DNA of 64,000 bases from Yamagishiella unicocca (GCA_003116995.1 BDSL01000001.1:1240001-1304000), one strand, 5' to 3'; counted from the stretch's first letter, positions 40,561 to 52,914 are shown. Notes: a model not told the origin generated them from the letters alone. Program-made: numbers and translations.

Positions 40561-41967
40561 TAGTAGTAGTGACGTGTTACGTGGACAGTAGATGGGGCGG
40601 CGGGTAGTGTGCCGCTTTCATATGTCATGCATCCCTTGATTGGCGGGATCAACATGGGCTTCAGCGCCGCCTACAATGTGATCGAGATGCTCACGACATA
40701 CCTCCTTGCGCCAGGTCCTCGCCCGGAGGCGGCCCCAGCAGCGCCACGGGCTTGCCCCACGTGCGGATATGCATGTCCAGTCCTGTCCAGTCAGGCCACG
40801 TCGTTGACCAGCTCCAGAGCCCCCAAACCTAACCAGCTTTGAGCTCAACAGAGTGGAGGCCCAGCACACTGCAGCCAGGTGAGCTCATTGTACGGACGTA
40901 ACGGCCTTCAAAACCTTGACGTCGGAATTCCTCCCCGTTTTTTTAATGTGCTGAATAAATGAAACATGAGCAGTTGCAGGGTACAGAGTCTGTAAATGCT
41001 TAACATTCGAGCTGTGACAGTCCGTGTATCCCCCAGAAAGGTTAACAAAGTTGAAATGCTTGGGTGCGGCAAGGGAGGATGCCTGGGGCTGAAGGACTGT
41101 GAATTGCTTGCGTTAAAATTCTCAGCTGCACGCTCATCCTCATTCACTTAAAGGAAGTGGCACTTACGTCCGATAAGGCCAATGCAAGTTTAGCGTTGTA
41201 TTTGGTGGATTGATTGATTTCAAGCTCTTGGAGCTCGTAAGGCCCAGACGAGCCAGGAGGCTCATGGATCGCGTTGGATTGAGTTGTTACAAGTTACAAG
41301 CTGATGCTTGTACGGTCCGTTACGGTCCAGCAGTCGACTGCAGCTCCAGACGCCGGAAGCAAGCTCAACGAGTGCCTTTGAATACGAGAAGCACGTCTTG
41401 TTGGAATGTCCTGGATACGCTGCTGAAGGGGAAGGCTCTGGCGCTGGGGCGAGCCCCGCACCATCTATCTGCCCTGTCACTACCCATCGGGCGATTAACT
41501 TCAAGGTTCCAAATACACAGCCTAAGCGCACAAGTTATGTATGAGGCGTCAGCGGATGTGCACTCATGACGCGCGGTTGCCAGCTATTCCACCACAGCTC
41601 TCTATTCCACCTGCTAATTTTCCAAGGTGTACGTAACTACAGGGTGAAAATCCGTTTTTCTCCCCCATCGTTTTTCTCCCCCATATACTATTGCTTTAGA
41701 AGCGCCTCCTGACCGAACGGTGCGTGGGGATATGGACAGGACCTGGGAGGGCCCTACGTCTGTAACATGCTCATGCTCATGCTCGTGAACCTCCGTGCAA
41801 AAAGCTGTATGTGCGTGGTTGTATACTGGCAATAAAAACATTACCAGAATTGGTATTATCACAAGCCACACTTGAAAGCACTCCTTGCCAATTGGTCAAA
41901 CACTTGAAAGCACTCATTGCCAACTGGTCAAACTACCGAACGTCACGTCAAATTCACTTTTATCTCA

Positions 41968-44900
41968 ATGGGTAATTGTTTGGGTGCTGATGTGAAGTCT
42001 AAGTATGAAGTCGGAAAAGCAGATCACGCTGATTCGCTTCATCAAGCTGAGGTGGAGGCAAAGGAGCTTATTACCGGTTCCCTGAGCTACTGCACATGGA
42101 TTCTATTGCATCTGGAATGCCGAAAGCTGAAGGATGCGGACATGTTCAGGTGAGGCGCAGGTAGAGGTCGAGAAGCATGCGCAACGCTTGAAAATGTCAG
42201 CGTTGCTGGATGGTGAAGCCATAACGTGGACTAGATGACGTTTTTGTAATTTGTTGCGCGGACAGCCGACACCTACTCGCTCTGATTCACAGCAAATCTG
42301 ATGCCATGGGGGTCATCTTCGAGCAAAAAGACAACCGCTGGGTGGAGGCTGGAAGGACAGAGATGATAGCAAACTCACTGGGTAAGCGTGTTTCGTGAAG
42401 TTGAGCACCGGTAATTATGTTGACTTCATTGCGGCTTGCCACCGCTGCCACCAAACCGTGCCCAATGGGTGAGTTATGCTAGGTTGAAGCCTAAGCCCTG
42501 CTATCGAGCGCTTCACGGGCAGCCTGTGCACAAGCTGTTTGCAAGGGTTTGCCTCGCTAAAGACCTGCACTCCTGATACCGGATACTTATCGGCGCCAAC
42601 CGCTGCTGGATGTGTATGGCTCCCCCCTAGAGCCCAAGTTTGTCAAGGCCATAAAGGTTTTGTACAACTTTGAGCGCATGCAAAAGTACAAGCTGTTGGT
42701 AATCGACGTCGACAAGGGACAAGACCCTCGCCACGTCGACCCGGACAAGTGTGTAAGTCAACCACCGCCCTTCATTTCGGACGTTGTCAGGGGAGTTCTA
42801 AAGGTCGCGGACGTACGTCATCCATGCATTACGCGGTTTCGCGCAGGACTTCCTCGGCTCCTGTGAGTTTGTACTGAGCGAGGTAGTCACCGCGCCGGGG
42901 AAGAAGCTGGTACGGAGCATGGTCAACCGTGAGGGGAACGGCATCAAATCCGACATGATGCTCGTGGCGGAGGAAGCGACTAACTGCAAGCAGGTCTACA
43001 GGTATGTTCGCAAAAGGCGCGAGGCGAAACCGGCCGGCGAAACCGGGCATCTGGGGGTTCGTGCATGCTACTCAACGATAACAACAGGGCTCATTCGCTG
43101 ACTGGATTCAACCGGGTGTTGCATGAGTGGCAGTGGGGGAAGAGGACAACGGGCAGCATTGTTGCGTACGTTGTTAGGGTACTTGCTTGGTAGCCGCAAT
43201 GAGGATTGCATTGGCTACCGTGTTGATTGCACCAAGGGATCCACGCTGGTGCGCACCTTGGTTACTCCACTTCATGCCGTCAGTCGACGCCGCGCAGCTG
43301 GCACGCCGCCAAGACTAGCTGCTGTCCGCTGTCCCTTCTCGCACCTGAAGGATGAAGCTGTCCGCGACAAAATTGAAAAACGTCGAGAAGTTCGGCAAAT
43401 CGGATCCTTTCATCCAGTTCAGCAGGCAGCAGGTACGTAATACGCGCTGGGAGCTCCCGCATTAAAGTTGTCGCCTACACGTCACTGGTTGCACACGCAG
43501 GTTGCTATATAGGATAAATGAGTGAAGAACGTGTAAAACGCCTTGTAGCTTGCGATTCTGCCACAACGATTCCCAGGCTGTGCAAGAGTCCTGGACCCAT
43601 GGAAGCAACCCCCCTGGGGGCCGTGCCGCCGTCAGTCGCAGCCGGTTGACCGGTTGACCACTTGCAAGTTTGGACAAAGGTCCAACATTTGGATATGTAA
43701 TCCAACAGTCGAATTCGTACGACGTGGCAGCCAGCAACTACTGATGCCTGCCCTCAGCAACGGGGACGCCTACTGGCACCACCTGGCCCGCTTGCTCTGT
43801 CGCAGGAGGAGGGTGAGTGGCTGCCTGTGTACAAAACAAGCGTGAAAAAGGGCAACCTCAGCCCTTCTTGGGAGGAGATTTCCGTGCGGGCGACGGAGCT
43901 GAACAATGGTGACTTGCAGCGTCCGCTGCTGCTACAGGTGCGTAATTGACCACATTCGGCGGTTACTACGCCGTATCCCAATTGGGCACCCCGGCCAGCG
44001 GTACGCCATTGTACCTTGCAAAAAAAAACGCGTCCCCATCACTGAAACGTCCGCTTGGTCGGTGCGCCGAGGCTTTGCAACAGGCTGAAGAAGACGGTCA
44101 GGTGTGAGGTGTTGTTGTGCCGAAGCCAAGGAACCGACGAAGGAGGGCAGGGTGTTTAGGGAGGCCATACTGTTACCTGTTTTGTCCGTGTTGACGCTGC
44201 TGTTTAACTCACGTGCTCGTAATGACATCATGCCCAGGTCTACGACTACGAGGGGAATGGTTCGCATCGTCTCCTAGGACAGCTCGAACTGACAACGGAA
44301 AGAATGATGGAGCTCGGGACACAACATGGCTCGTTCGTAAGCCTGCAGCCGCCACCCGGAAAGGCGCCCGGCGACTACGGCAGCCTGCAGGTGCGGGATG
44401 TGCGAGGAATTTCTTTTTGGGTTATCGGCAAAACTGAACCGCAGCAGGTGGTGTGTGCGCGGGTATCGGCAGGAAGCAGCCGGTCAGGCGCATGTGCACG
44501 TGCCGGAACAGACTTCTTAAAGGACAAACGATTCATGGGGATTAACGGCAATAGCTAATGCTGAGTCCTTGCAACATGTGGTAGCCGGAGCTGTACTGTC
44601 CTGAAAAGGGCACAGTGACGGGAATGGAACATCACCGGCGTTTCTATTTGATATGGGCTGCCTCATGTCCTACGTTGAAATTCTTGCTCAATAGCCGTTA
44701 CCTCATAGGTTTGTGCTAAAATAGCCATGTGTACGACATGATTGCAGGTGTTGTCTTTCACAGTGCATACCTCCACGTCGTTCCTCGACTACCTTTCGGC
44801 TGGCGCTGAGATTGGTTTTGTGGTCGCTGTGGACTTCACCGCTAGCAATGGAGACCCCCAATCGCCAGCTTCAAAGCACTACTGTTCAGGCAGGTTTCGT

Positions 44901-46408
44901 GCTGCCTTTTTGCCCACGGGGTCTGCGAGGCCAGTGTGTTGATTTACGCAGCAGTGCTGAGGGAAACGCAAGAAGTATGTGCCTGTTTGTCGTAAGCGGA
45001 AACACATAACATGCGACTGTTTCTCACAAGGGACACCAGGCGGGCGCCTGTGGGGCGGAGGGGCACCACGAGGCAACCCTGGCAACCCCCATCTTCTGCA
45101 CTTGTGACCCTGCTAACGCGCGTCACCGTATGCCCCTGACGCCGAGCGCTCCTTAGGTGGCCTCACCCCGTACGAAAAGGCAATTCACGGCATCGGCAAC
45201 GTGCTGGAGTACTACGATAAGGACAAAGTAAGCCAACAACGCAAATGAGCACTTTAGCGTGCGGGTTGTTGCCTCTGCGGTCTCACGCTGCGGAATCGCT
45301 GTTCCATCCTGAGGTCAACTTACCTGTCCCCGTGCCCTTCGTCTCGCCCTTCCAGCTTTTCCCGATGTACGGCTTCGGCGGCAAGTACGAGCGCAACCCC
45401 ACAAACCACTGCTTCCCCATCGGCATACCTCCAGACAGCAACTGTATCGGCGTCAACGGCCTCTTGACGGCTTACAGGTGTGTCGCTCGTAGTAGTACTT
45501 GTTACAGTGGTGTTCCAGACCAAAAGGCATAACCACTGGGCGATGCATGCGTGGGAACGGGATACTGCTTGCAGGCTGGTCGGTCCAGTGGCTCGTCGCC
45601 CCCATTCCTTTGGCTTTATCATGGGCGTCCACGTTGGAAAAAACGCCTATTAAAACGGAACGCGGGTTTCCTCTCCATTTACCCAGCCCGCCCTGGTGAA
45701 CGTCCACTGCAGGCAAGCACTGTCCGTCTGGACGCTATCGGGGCCAACCCTGTTTGCGCCAGTTATCCGTATGGCCGCCAGCCTTGCTGCCGCCACAGTG
45801 GGCGGTAGCCCGCCCAAGTACAGCGTGTTACTTATCTTGACGGACGGCGCGATCATGGATATGGCGGTGAGGGCAGTATTTCTACGGTATTCATCCTCCG
45901 AACATTAGGTGCATCGTCGTTTGCCGACGCGCTTGAGCTGAGAATGTTTGCGTGCAGGGCACCATCGAGGCCGTTATCGACGCCGCTAGCCTTCCGCTAT
46001 CCATCCTCATCGTGGGCATCGGCAAGGAAGACTTTGGTGACATGAACGTGCGTTGCCGAAGAGTGGGAGTACCGGGCTAAGCAACTTCAGGAAGGGCCTT
46101 CACGGACCATGCCAGCGGACTGGTCCTCTCGCTGCGGCGAATTGTTCACGTTTGGTGTTGATTTCATCTCTTTGGCCACGTGTCTCTTGTCTTTGCAGAC
46201 CTTAGATGGCGACACGGCTCGTCTGCGCAGCGGCAACCGCACGGCAAGTCGCGACATTGTTCAGTTTGTTGAATTCGAGAAGTACACGGGCGACGGCGTT
46301 AGCTTGGCGCAGGAGCTGCTGGCGGAGCTGCCGGGACAGTTCATCGAATACATGAGGTGCGTGCGCGAGGGACAACGGCTCCATTTCACGTCATGGGAGT
46401 TCTCATGA
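41968..46408 (+). CDS. Copine B (two C2 domains plus VWA/copine domain)
   Basis: Thirteen exons join in frame: 41968-42149, 42293-42381, 42631-42752, 42847-43001, 43351-43432, 43806-43937, 44238-44390, 44748-44889, 45157-45227, 45356-45477, 45713-45866, 45958-46047 and 46199-46408 (567 aa). It starts MGNC like copine A. C2A has DMFSKSDAMG. C2B has [12 protein letters not shown], with Glu where copine A has Asp, so calcium binding there may differ. The VWA MIDAS residues are D334, T336 and S338 ([10 protein letters not shown]), followed by ILTDG and [13 protein letters not shown]. Seven exons match copine A in exact length. Intron 8 appears to use a GC donor. Intron 11 sits 16-17 bases further 3' than in copine A. 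Intron 10 holds a SINE-like copy. The C-terminal tail differs from that of copine A. A TGTAA lies 2 bases after the stop, too close to trust as the polyadenylation signal. Confidence 0.95.
45488..45590 (-). repeat. SINE-like element in copine B intron 10
   Basis: Begins GTAGTAGTACTTGTTACAGT, then TTCCAGACCAAAAGGCATAA and CACTGGGCGATGCATGCGTG. It lies inside intron 45478-45712. Confidence 0.65.
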
Positions 46409-46517
46409 AATGTAAGTGCGATGTTACAAAACCTATGTACGACATATCCTGTACAGGATGAACAAGGTCACATGCCCTCAGCCTTGAACAGCGGCGGTGG
46501 CCATTACGGCTGTACCA

Positions 46518-46657
46518 CTGTGGAGTGCGCATACCGGTACCAGGTGTGCCAAGCGGGTGTCCTTCGTCACCGGCGGATGGCATCAAAGGCGGTAACCCAC
46601 TAAGAGAAATGGCGCCTCCTGTGTATTTATATGAAGTTCTCCTGTGTCATTTCGTAA
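46518..46657 (+). repeat. 140-bp direct repeat, copy 1
   Basis: Matches 47178-47317 at an offset of exactly 660 bases with five mismatches seen. It starts CTGTGGAGTGCGCATACCGG and ends CTGTGTCATTTCGTAA. Confidence 0.9.
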
Positions 46658-46835
46658 AGTTCTTCGCGGCGATTATTGAAGTCGGGAAGCTGATGTCTGA
46701 AAGCGCTGAGAAAATGATGGTCACAGGCACCGAAACGGTCACGTTACACCCTCAATGGCAGGGGTATGAAAGCGTTAAGAAAAAAACGGCCTTTGAGATG
46801 GTCACGACATTGCTATCACATATCACGAACTTTGA

Positions 46836-47255
46836 CATTCCCCGGTCGTTCTTCGTGAGCATAATTACTATAATGAAGGGGCTATTTTCCAGAAGTCGCA
46901 TCACACAATGCGCTACCTCGTCGTCTTTCCCGAGTTCATGGGAACCTTCATCGAGGGAATCAAGAGACCCAGTACTACTGTATTGAGTGTAATCAGCGAC
47001 CCCATTACGTTTATCCTGGATCTAGGGGTATTCACCCACCTCGCCAGGTTCATTCGTGAAGTGCACCTAGAGCGACGTCTAAACAAAGTGGAAGCCAGGA
47101 AGATACGTCAGATGAAGAACGACTGCGACATGGATGACCGGCTAATTGAAGAGGGTGTTGCGCACGCGGTTGCTGAGCTGTGGAGTGCGCATACCGGTAC
47201 CAGGTGTGCCAAGCGGGTGTCCTTCGTCGCCGGCGGATGGCATCAAAGGCTGTAA
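46836..47255 (+). CDS. Unrecognised open frame between 140-bp direct repeats
   Basis: The open frame after a TGA encodes 139 residues, with the first ATG at 46908. The sequence looks protein-like (MRYLVVFPEFMGTFIEGIKR, then an acidic/basic helical part). Its last 26 codons lie in copy 2 of the 140-bp direct repeat. A second open frame (46525-46986) overlaps in another frame and reads MAPPVYLYEVLLCHFVKFF onward. The two may be parts of one broken or spliced gene. No family is recognised. The neighbouring retrotransposon and direct repeats suggest mobile-element origin. Confidence 0.35.
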   Translation, partial: HSPVVLREHNYYNEGAIFQKSHHTMRYLVVFPEFMGTFIEGIKRPSTTVLSVISDPITFILDLGVFTHLARFIREVHLERRLNKVEARKIRQMKNDCDMDDRLIEEGVAHAVAELWSAHTGTRCAKRVSFVAGGWHQRL

Positions 47256-47317
47256 CCCACTAAAAGAAATGGCGCCTCCTGTGTATTTATGTGAAGTTCT
47301 CCTGTGTCATTACGTAA
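47178..47317 (+). repeat. 140-bp direct repeat, copy 2
   Basis: Second copy of the repeat at 46518-46657. It could be a tandem duplication of a 660-bp unit or terminal repeats of a short non-autonomous element. Confidence 0.9.
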
Positions 47318-47357
47318 CTGTGTCCCGAGCACCGAAAATGTGAAGACGGGACTGCTA

Positions 47358-49165
47358 ATGTTTTCGGCCGGCATCTCGGGGATCTCTGCCGATCCTCGAT
47401 GTGGCTAATTGGCGTAAGTATGCGGAACTCTTTACCGCCGACGACGCGCCCTTACTCTTGGCCACGCAATCGGTCGCGGAGCGCTTATCAAATGGCGAGA
47501 TGAACAGTACTGCAGCGGTTGAGCAGTTGAGCCGTGTGTTGGGCAAAGCTCTCACGAGTGTTTTGGGGGCCCGGCCCCGCCTGGAGGCGCACGAGTGTCC
47601 TTGGTGGAACAACGACTGCCAGACCGCCAGGGATCGCATGTTCGCCGATAGGGCCAATACAAATGGCAGGAAGGAGGGGCCCAATTGGGTTGCTTTCTGC
47701 GAGGCGCGAGGGATTTACAACCGGGAGAAGCGAAGGGCGCGCGCTCTGCACGAGGAGAGCCTGCTGAGGGACTTCTTGCAAGCATGCCGCAATGATCACA
47801 AGCGGTTATGGCGACTGCTGGGGGATGGTGCGCGTGGGGCCTGTGTGATAAGCGATGTGAGCGTGTGGACGAAGCACTTTTCCTGCCTGCTAAATGCGGG
47901 GGCGGGAGGGCACAACATCACGGAAGTGAATAGCGCTCTTGTGTTTATCAATACCCGCGTGCGTGACCCGAACGCTGCATGGGTGGACCTGGGTGCGGTG
48001 AGGCATAGGCGTGAGAAAGCGGCCGGCATCCTGAACGAGCCGCTCACTTTGGAAGAGGTCTCGCGTGCCATCCTGCGGCTGCCCAATGGAAAGTCACCAG
48101 GCAGCGAGTCTATACCCGCTGAGTGCTACAAGTACGCGCGCAGGCTGAGGCAGGAGGGTGAGAGGCCGGGGCAGGCCGAGCTGAATCGTCTGGCTCCCAC
48201 CTTACTGGTTTTGCTACAACACATTTTTTGCACGGGGGACTTCCCTGAGCAATTCACTACTACTCTCGTTACGCCTGTGTTCAAGAAGGGCGACCCCCGG
48301 GAGCCTGGCAATTATCGGGGTATTGCTGTTGGCGGCGCGCTAGCTAAGCTGTATGCCGCAGTGTTGTTGCAGCGGCTGATCAAGGCGGGACAGGAGTTAG
48401 GGCTGCGCCACCGTGGTCAAGCAGGTTTTCGCTCGAAGTACGGTACGGTTCATCACCTGTTTGTGAAAAGGGTGCTTACTGATCGTCACAAGCGGCCAGG
48501 TGCATCCCCCCTTATTATTGTGCAGATTGATTTTGAGAAGGCTTTCGACAAAGTACCCAGGGAGGTGCTAATGGGTGCGTCTAGAGGAGCGAGGTGTTCA
48601 AGGCCAATTACGCGGTTGCTGAGCTGCTGGATGACGGGGAGGTCATCATCCTTTCGCGTTACACTTACCGGAGCACTGTGGGCTACCTGGACGGCCTAGT
48701 CGTAGGCCAGTGGGATGGGCAAAAGGTCGTGGTGCTGGTGGGGGTGAATTGCAACATGGACATACAGTGGAGGCGGGCGCAACACAACCTAATTTCGTCG
48801 CTCGATCACTGTCACAACCTAATTTCCTCTGCTGATCAACAATCACATGCGGGGCGCAATGGCCTCTCCGTGCGGTTGTGGTGAGTACCCTGGTGCGATG
48901 CCAAGCGGGCTTTTCCCTCGGCAGCATCATTTCTGGGGTTGCCCGGTGGCTCAAGCCGTCGTTGACCAGATGGCTGTATGGGTGGGCGCGGGTGTGTCCC
49001 GGGATCAATTGTGGTTGGATGGTGCTTGCCCCTCCGGGGGTGCAGCAATGTGTTCGGGACGTCGCGGTGCTAGCGGCTGTCAGTGCGATGGAGGCTGGGC
49101 GGCGGTACTTGGCAGCTGCTTTAAAGGCGTCGGATGGGGTCTCCCCTGGTGGAAGTTCGGCGTGG
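47358..49165 (+). mobile_element. Broken LINE-type (non-LTR) retrotransposon
   Basis: An open frame from 47358 to 48699 contains the linker after the endonuclease (ECPWWNNDC) and the first reverse-transcriptase blocks: LPNGKSPGSESIPAECYKYA, VFKKGDPREPGNYRGIAVGG, HRGQAGFRSKYGTVHHLF and the catalytic motif A IDFEKAFDKVPREVLM. The frame then breaks near 48574. The YxDD motif C block is absent. At about 48850-48960 another frame has the C-terminal zinc-binding tail (CGCGEYPG, RQHHFWGCPVAQAVV). No intact endonuclease is seen upstream. This is a 5'-truncated, internally deleted and inactive copy. The insert from 48594 to 48800 (ELLDDGEVIILSRYTYRST) is not recognised. Confidence 0.85.
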
Positions 49166-49514
49166 GGTAGTGGACTTTTTGGCCCCGTTTGCGGGGTTTC
49201 ATGGCACTAGGGGTCCCGAATAAGGGGTGGGGAGGGGTTGGTCCCCACCACCCTCTGTTGCGGGTTGTTCGTGGCCGCCTAGTGTGTGTTGGCCCGGCAG
49301 GGGTCAGATTAGGTCCCGGCTGGCTGGTGCTCCTCTTTACTTCGGGCTGGGTGCAGGCCTGGTGTGGGAGGAATTTTATTGGGTCTCAGGTGGGAGGCTT
49401 CTGTTCGACTGTGGGGCCCTCTGCTGGTTGCTCTGATCGAGGGGCTGATTGAAATACGGTCTGTATAATGCTTATAGGGGGCCCATTTAGGCTGCTTCCC
49501 ACTGTTCGCCCCTT

Positions 49515-49655
49515 GGTCGGCGTTTGTGGTGGTTTGCCATATCCCGGTCGGCCAGTTTGTTCCTCTTCCTGCGTCTCTTTCAGTGTCAGGCGATGAGCCA
49601 GATGGCACTACCTCATGGCCTGGGGCCCACTGCAACAGTCACTACTACAACATGT
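49515..49655 (+). repeat. SINE-like element, longest copy
   Basis: Contains GGTTTGCCATATCCCGGTCG, GCCAGTTTGTTCCTCTTCCT, GCGTCTCTTTCAGTGTCAGG, CGATGAGCCAGATGGCACTA and GGGGCCCACTGCAACAGTCA, then CTACTAC. It lies just 3' of the CCDC97 stop codon. Confidence 0.8.
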
Positions 49656-49696
49656 AAGTATGGCAGCATGGATCCAGCAGGCACACGAGTCCCCTG

Positions 49697-52549
49697 TCAG
49701 TCCTCGTCGAAGTACTTCTCCTCCGCGTCCCGCGACTCCTCCTCAAGCCAATCCCCGTCCAAAGAGGCGTCGGCGTCAATGGTGCCGTAATCGACGTGAT
49801 GCCCGTCGTGGCCCAGTAGAAAGCGGGACTCCATCTCAGAGATGAAGTTGCGCCGCATCTGTGCGCAATCCGACGCGGACGGCAGAGCGCGGGGCCCCTG
49901 ATGGCCCTGGCCGTTGCCATTCAACATGGCCTCATCGTCGTCGTCCTCATCGCTGTCATGCTCAGATATCTGTGTGGAAACCGGGAACCCAAGCAGCACG
50001 CGGTGGGTGCGTAAGGCAAGCTATAACGAGCTGGGCTGGCCTAACCAAACGGCTTAGGCCCCAGGTCAGTCCTCAACCATCAACGGGCGACTGTCCTACC
50101 GCCCACAAGCATCACGACACCAAGATCAGTGTCAGGCGATGCGCCCGATGGTTCTACCTCTTGGTCTGGAACCCACTGTAACCGTTACAACAGCCAAGAT
50201 CACCAGCCCGCATGGCCCCCATCCTCCACCACAGTTTTAAGTTACCAGCTACGCAGGGGGCGCAACCGAAGCTCAGCCTGTGGCGCCCTTCGCCCGTAAC
50301 GAGCTTCCCTGGATCCCTGCCCGCCGCGCGAACTAGGGTAACACAGGAGCCCAACCATCGTCTGCCCCTTGTCCTGGCCCCGCACCTGCGCGTCTTCTTC
50401 TTCCTGCTCCAACATTCGTCTCCTCACCAGCTGCGCCTCGTCGTCTTGCCGCATCAGGAACTCGCTGAAGAGCACCTCCGAGGGCCCGGAGGGGCCAGGG
50501 CGGCTGCCGCAGGCTGCTGCAGCAGCCGCGAGGTGGCCGCCAGTGGGCCCGCCCGTCAAGCAGCCCTCACCGGTCCGAGGCGCACCGTGCACCTCCATGC
50601 CGTCCGCCCCATACGCTCCCGCGTCTCCTCCTCGCTTGTCCCCTACCTCATGCACTGCAGCTGCTGCGTCCGAAGAGGCCGCTGGTACACTCGCCGCCGC
50701 GACTGATGAAGGCAGGACCATCCGCGCCGCTGCCCCTTCCCCGGCCCCTCTACATGACGGCCCCGGAGCTGCTTCTCCTGCCGTTGCTGCCGCCGGTCCC
50801 TGGGGCACAGAATCACCCTGAGCTTCAGTGCCATCACCTTCCAGCAGTGAGCCTCTCCTCCCCAGAGCCTGCTGTAGAGCCGCCACGAGGCAGCTGCCGC
50901 CCAGCCCGCCGCCGGGCCCTGCGGTCGCATTCAGGCACGGACACCGGGTCAAGGACGTGGCATGGGGACGCGAGGCATGTTGCTTCATGTGCCGGCTATC
51001 ACCCCTGACCGCTGCAACGGTCGGTTGCCCATAACAATATGAAAAGCAGCGCAAGCCGGTGTCGCGGCTGCTTGCCATGCCCAGCCCCCAACGTCCCGCG
51101 GCGTTGCTCCCCATGTTCCCTGACGGCAACAACCCCCCCTACCCTAATGTAATCCAGCCCTACTGCCCCAGAGGCGACGGCCCGACCCCGTCCCTACAGG
51201 GGTTTCCTTGCAGCCCCCGTTCCCTACCTGCCATTGACTGACCAGGGCCGCATTGAGCCCGGCCCTCCCGCCCGCTTCCACCTTCCTCCTCCACTTCCTC
51301 CTCTCGCCGGCGGTTCCGCTCTGCCTCCTCCTGGTCTTGCTGCTGCTCCACGAACTGGCCAATCTGCTGGTGGTATAGCAGCGGCGCGCGGTGCCGCATC
51401 GCGTCGTCGCTGAAGTACTCCCCCCGGGCCACCAGTCGCCGCATGGCCGCGAGACGCCTGTTCTTGACGCGTGCGGGTAGGCGCCTGCAGCAGTGATACG
51501 GGAGGGAGAAAACCGGGGACAGGCAAGTGCGCGCGAGTGCACGTGTCGATAAGATTGGCTGCCTGACTGGCTGCCTGACTGCCCGACTGGCTGCCTGACT
51601 GCTGCTCACTTCATATGCCTGCCAATCAGGGCCCCCGGTAGCAACGGACAGAAGCTGCGTCCAGCCACCGACAGCAGCTTGTCCTGAAGCGCGCGTGGCA
51701 GGGCCGCGCGACAGCCCACATGTCCCCGACATGCATAGGGCTTGGAGCACCCTTGCGGATGCGTTCACTCGTCAAGCAGTGAGAGCCAGCGCTGCCGCTG
51801 TAAACACTGACAGCGGCTCCTGCCAACAAGGACAGCTTCACTGCCCGACATGCCGGACCGCATCAGGCACGGGTCAGAGTCTGGTCCAGGTGCCGATGGT
51901 ACAGTCCACATCAATCCACCATCCCACCTGGGATTGGCGGCCTGATCTGCCGCCGCCATCCGCTGGGTAGCGTAATGACCGAGCCAGTGGTCCACCTCAA
52001 AATCGGCTGAACGCAGCGGCTCAAAGTGGTTGAGCTCCTGGCTCTGGAGCATGCCGCCATACCTGTTTGGGGGAGGGCGGCAAGGGCTCTGAACTGTGTG
52101 AGTGCTGTGACCGAGGAACGGAGGAACGCAGCCGAGTGCAATCGAATGGAACACAATGCCGGTTGTTGACGTACGGTCGTGTCTCCCGCCGTCACTGCCG
52201 CGTTTGAGTTAACTATATTATGTACTCGCGGTTGAGCCCACATACACTTATGCCGGCGTCACAGGTTGAAGGATGGTCACGGGTATCGGCTCTCCCCGGC
52301 GCAGCATACCCCTGCCTCGTACCTGGCAAGGAATGCAGCGGGATCCTTCTGAAGCAGAGCCTGTAAATATGCCAACACGCTGGCTGCAGCCGGCGGCTGC
52401 CCTGAGTCCTTGTACAGGCTGCTGGGCAGCGCCAGGTCCGGCAGCTCTGCCAGGCGTTCGGTGATGACCGTCGCAGCCCCGTGTGCTATGCGCCCTGATG
52501 ATGATGTCGAGTAGGAGCTTGCTGCGTTGTCTCCCGATATTCCCGACAT
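49697..52549 (-). CDS. CCDC97: CCDC97-like protein (DUF2052 family)
   Basis: Five exons join in frame: 52549-52323, 52062-51928, 51484-51228, 51011-50386 and 49969-49697 (about 505 aa). Family blocks appear in order: a helical N-terminus ([20 protein letters not shown]), the conserved core [12 protein letters not shown]...[23 protein letters not shown] split across exon 3, a Glu-rich coil ([10 protein letters not shown]), and the C-terminal block [20 protein letters not shown]...DYGTID ending EEKYFDED. Human CCDC97 is about 340 residues and is linked to the SF3B splicing complex. The extra length is an Ala/Gly/Ser-rich insert in exon 4. The exon 4 acceptor (51012) is the least certain splice site and a later one is possible. 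Intron 4 contains a SINE-like copy. Head to head with the 52915 gene. Confidence 0.85.
50127..50192 (+). repeat. SINE-like element in CCDC97 intron 4
   Basis: Contains CAGTGTCAGGCGATGCGCCC, GATGGTTCTACCTCTTGGTC and GGAACCCACTGTAACCGTTA. It lies between the exons ending at 50386 and starting at 49969. Confidence 0.8.
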
Positions 52550-52914
52550 GGCTCTAGCAAAGTGACAGCGACGCAGCGTGCACGCTATGACATATGCGCG
52601 GCCCAATTTCGACACATTAAGTCTGCATGTAATGACATGAAAGAATTGTGCTGATTTTTTGCTATCGATGCAGGTTGGCTGGCGCGATTTTGGCTGTGCC
52701 CTGTATACACTTTCCATCGCACTCTTACATCAATCGCAGTACTTTTGCCAGGCTCCGTGCATATTAGTTGCGAGGTTCCTCTATAAATAATTAAATTCCA
52801 ATAACCTCTTGCAAGGTACGTAGGTAGCCCTGGTCCCCAACTAGGTGTAGTCCTGAACATTTCGAAGACGCTTAGCAAACCTTGGCCAAGTTGAAAATCG
52901 TTTCCTGAGCACGA
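52550..52914. promoter_or_regulatory. Shared upstream region of CCDC97 and the 52915 gene
   Basis: A 365-base AT-rich spacer between divergent start codons. CTATAAATAAT at about 52782 (plus strand) is a possible TATA-like box for the rightward gene. Confidence 0.45.

Larger units (their letters stand above)
37070..41967. other. 4.9-kb spacer between divergent copine genes
   Basis: No supported gene. It holds the start regions of both copines, a 72-bp tandem duplication, a long hairpin and at least five SINE-like copies, all listed separately. A 242-codon minus-strand open frame at 38188-38916 overlaps one SINE-like copy and is not called. Confidence 0.6.
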
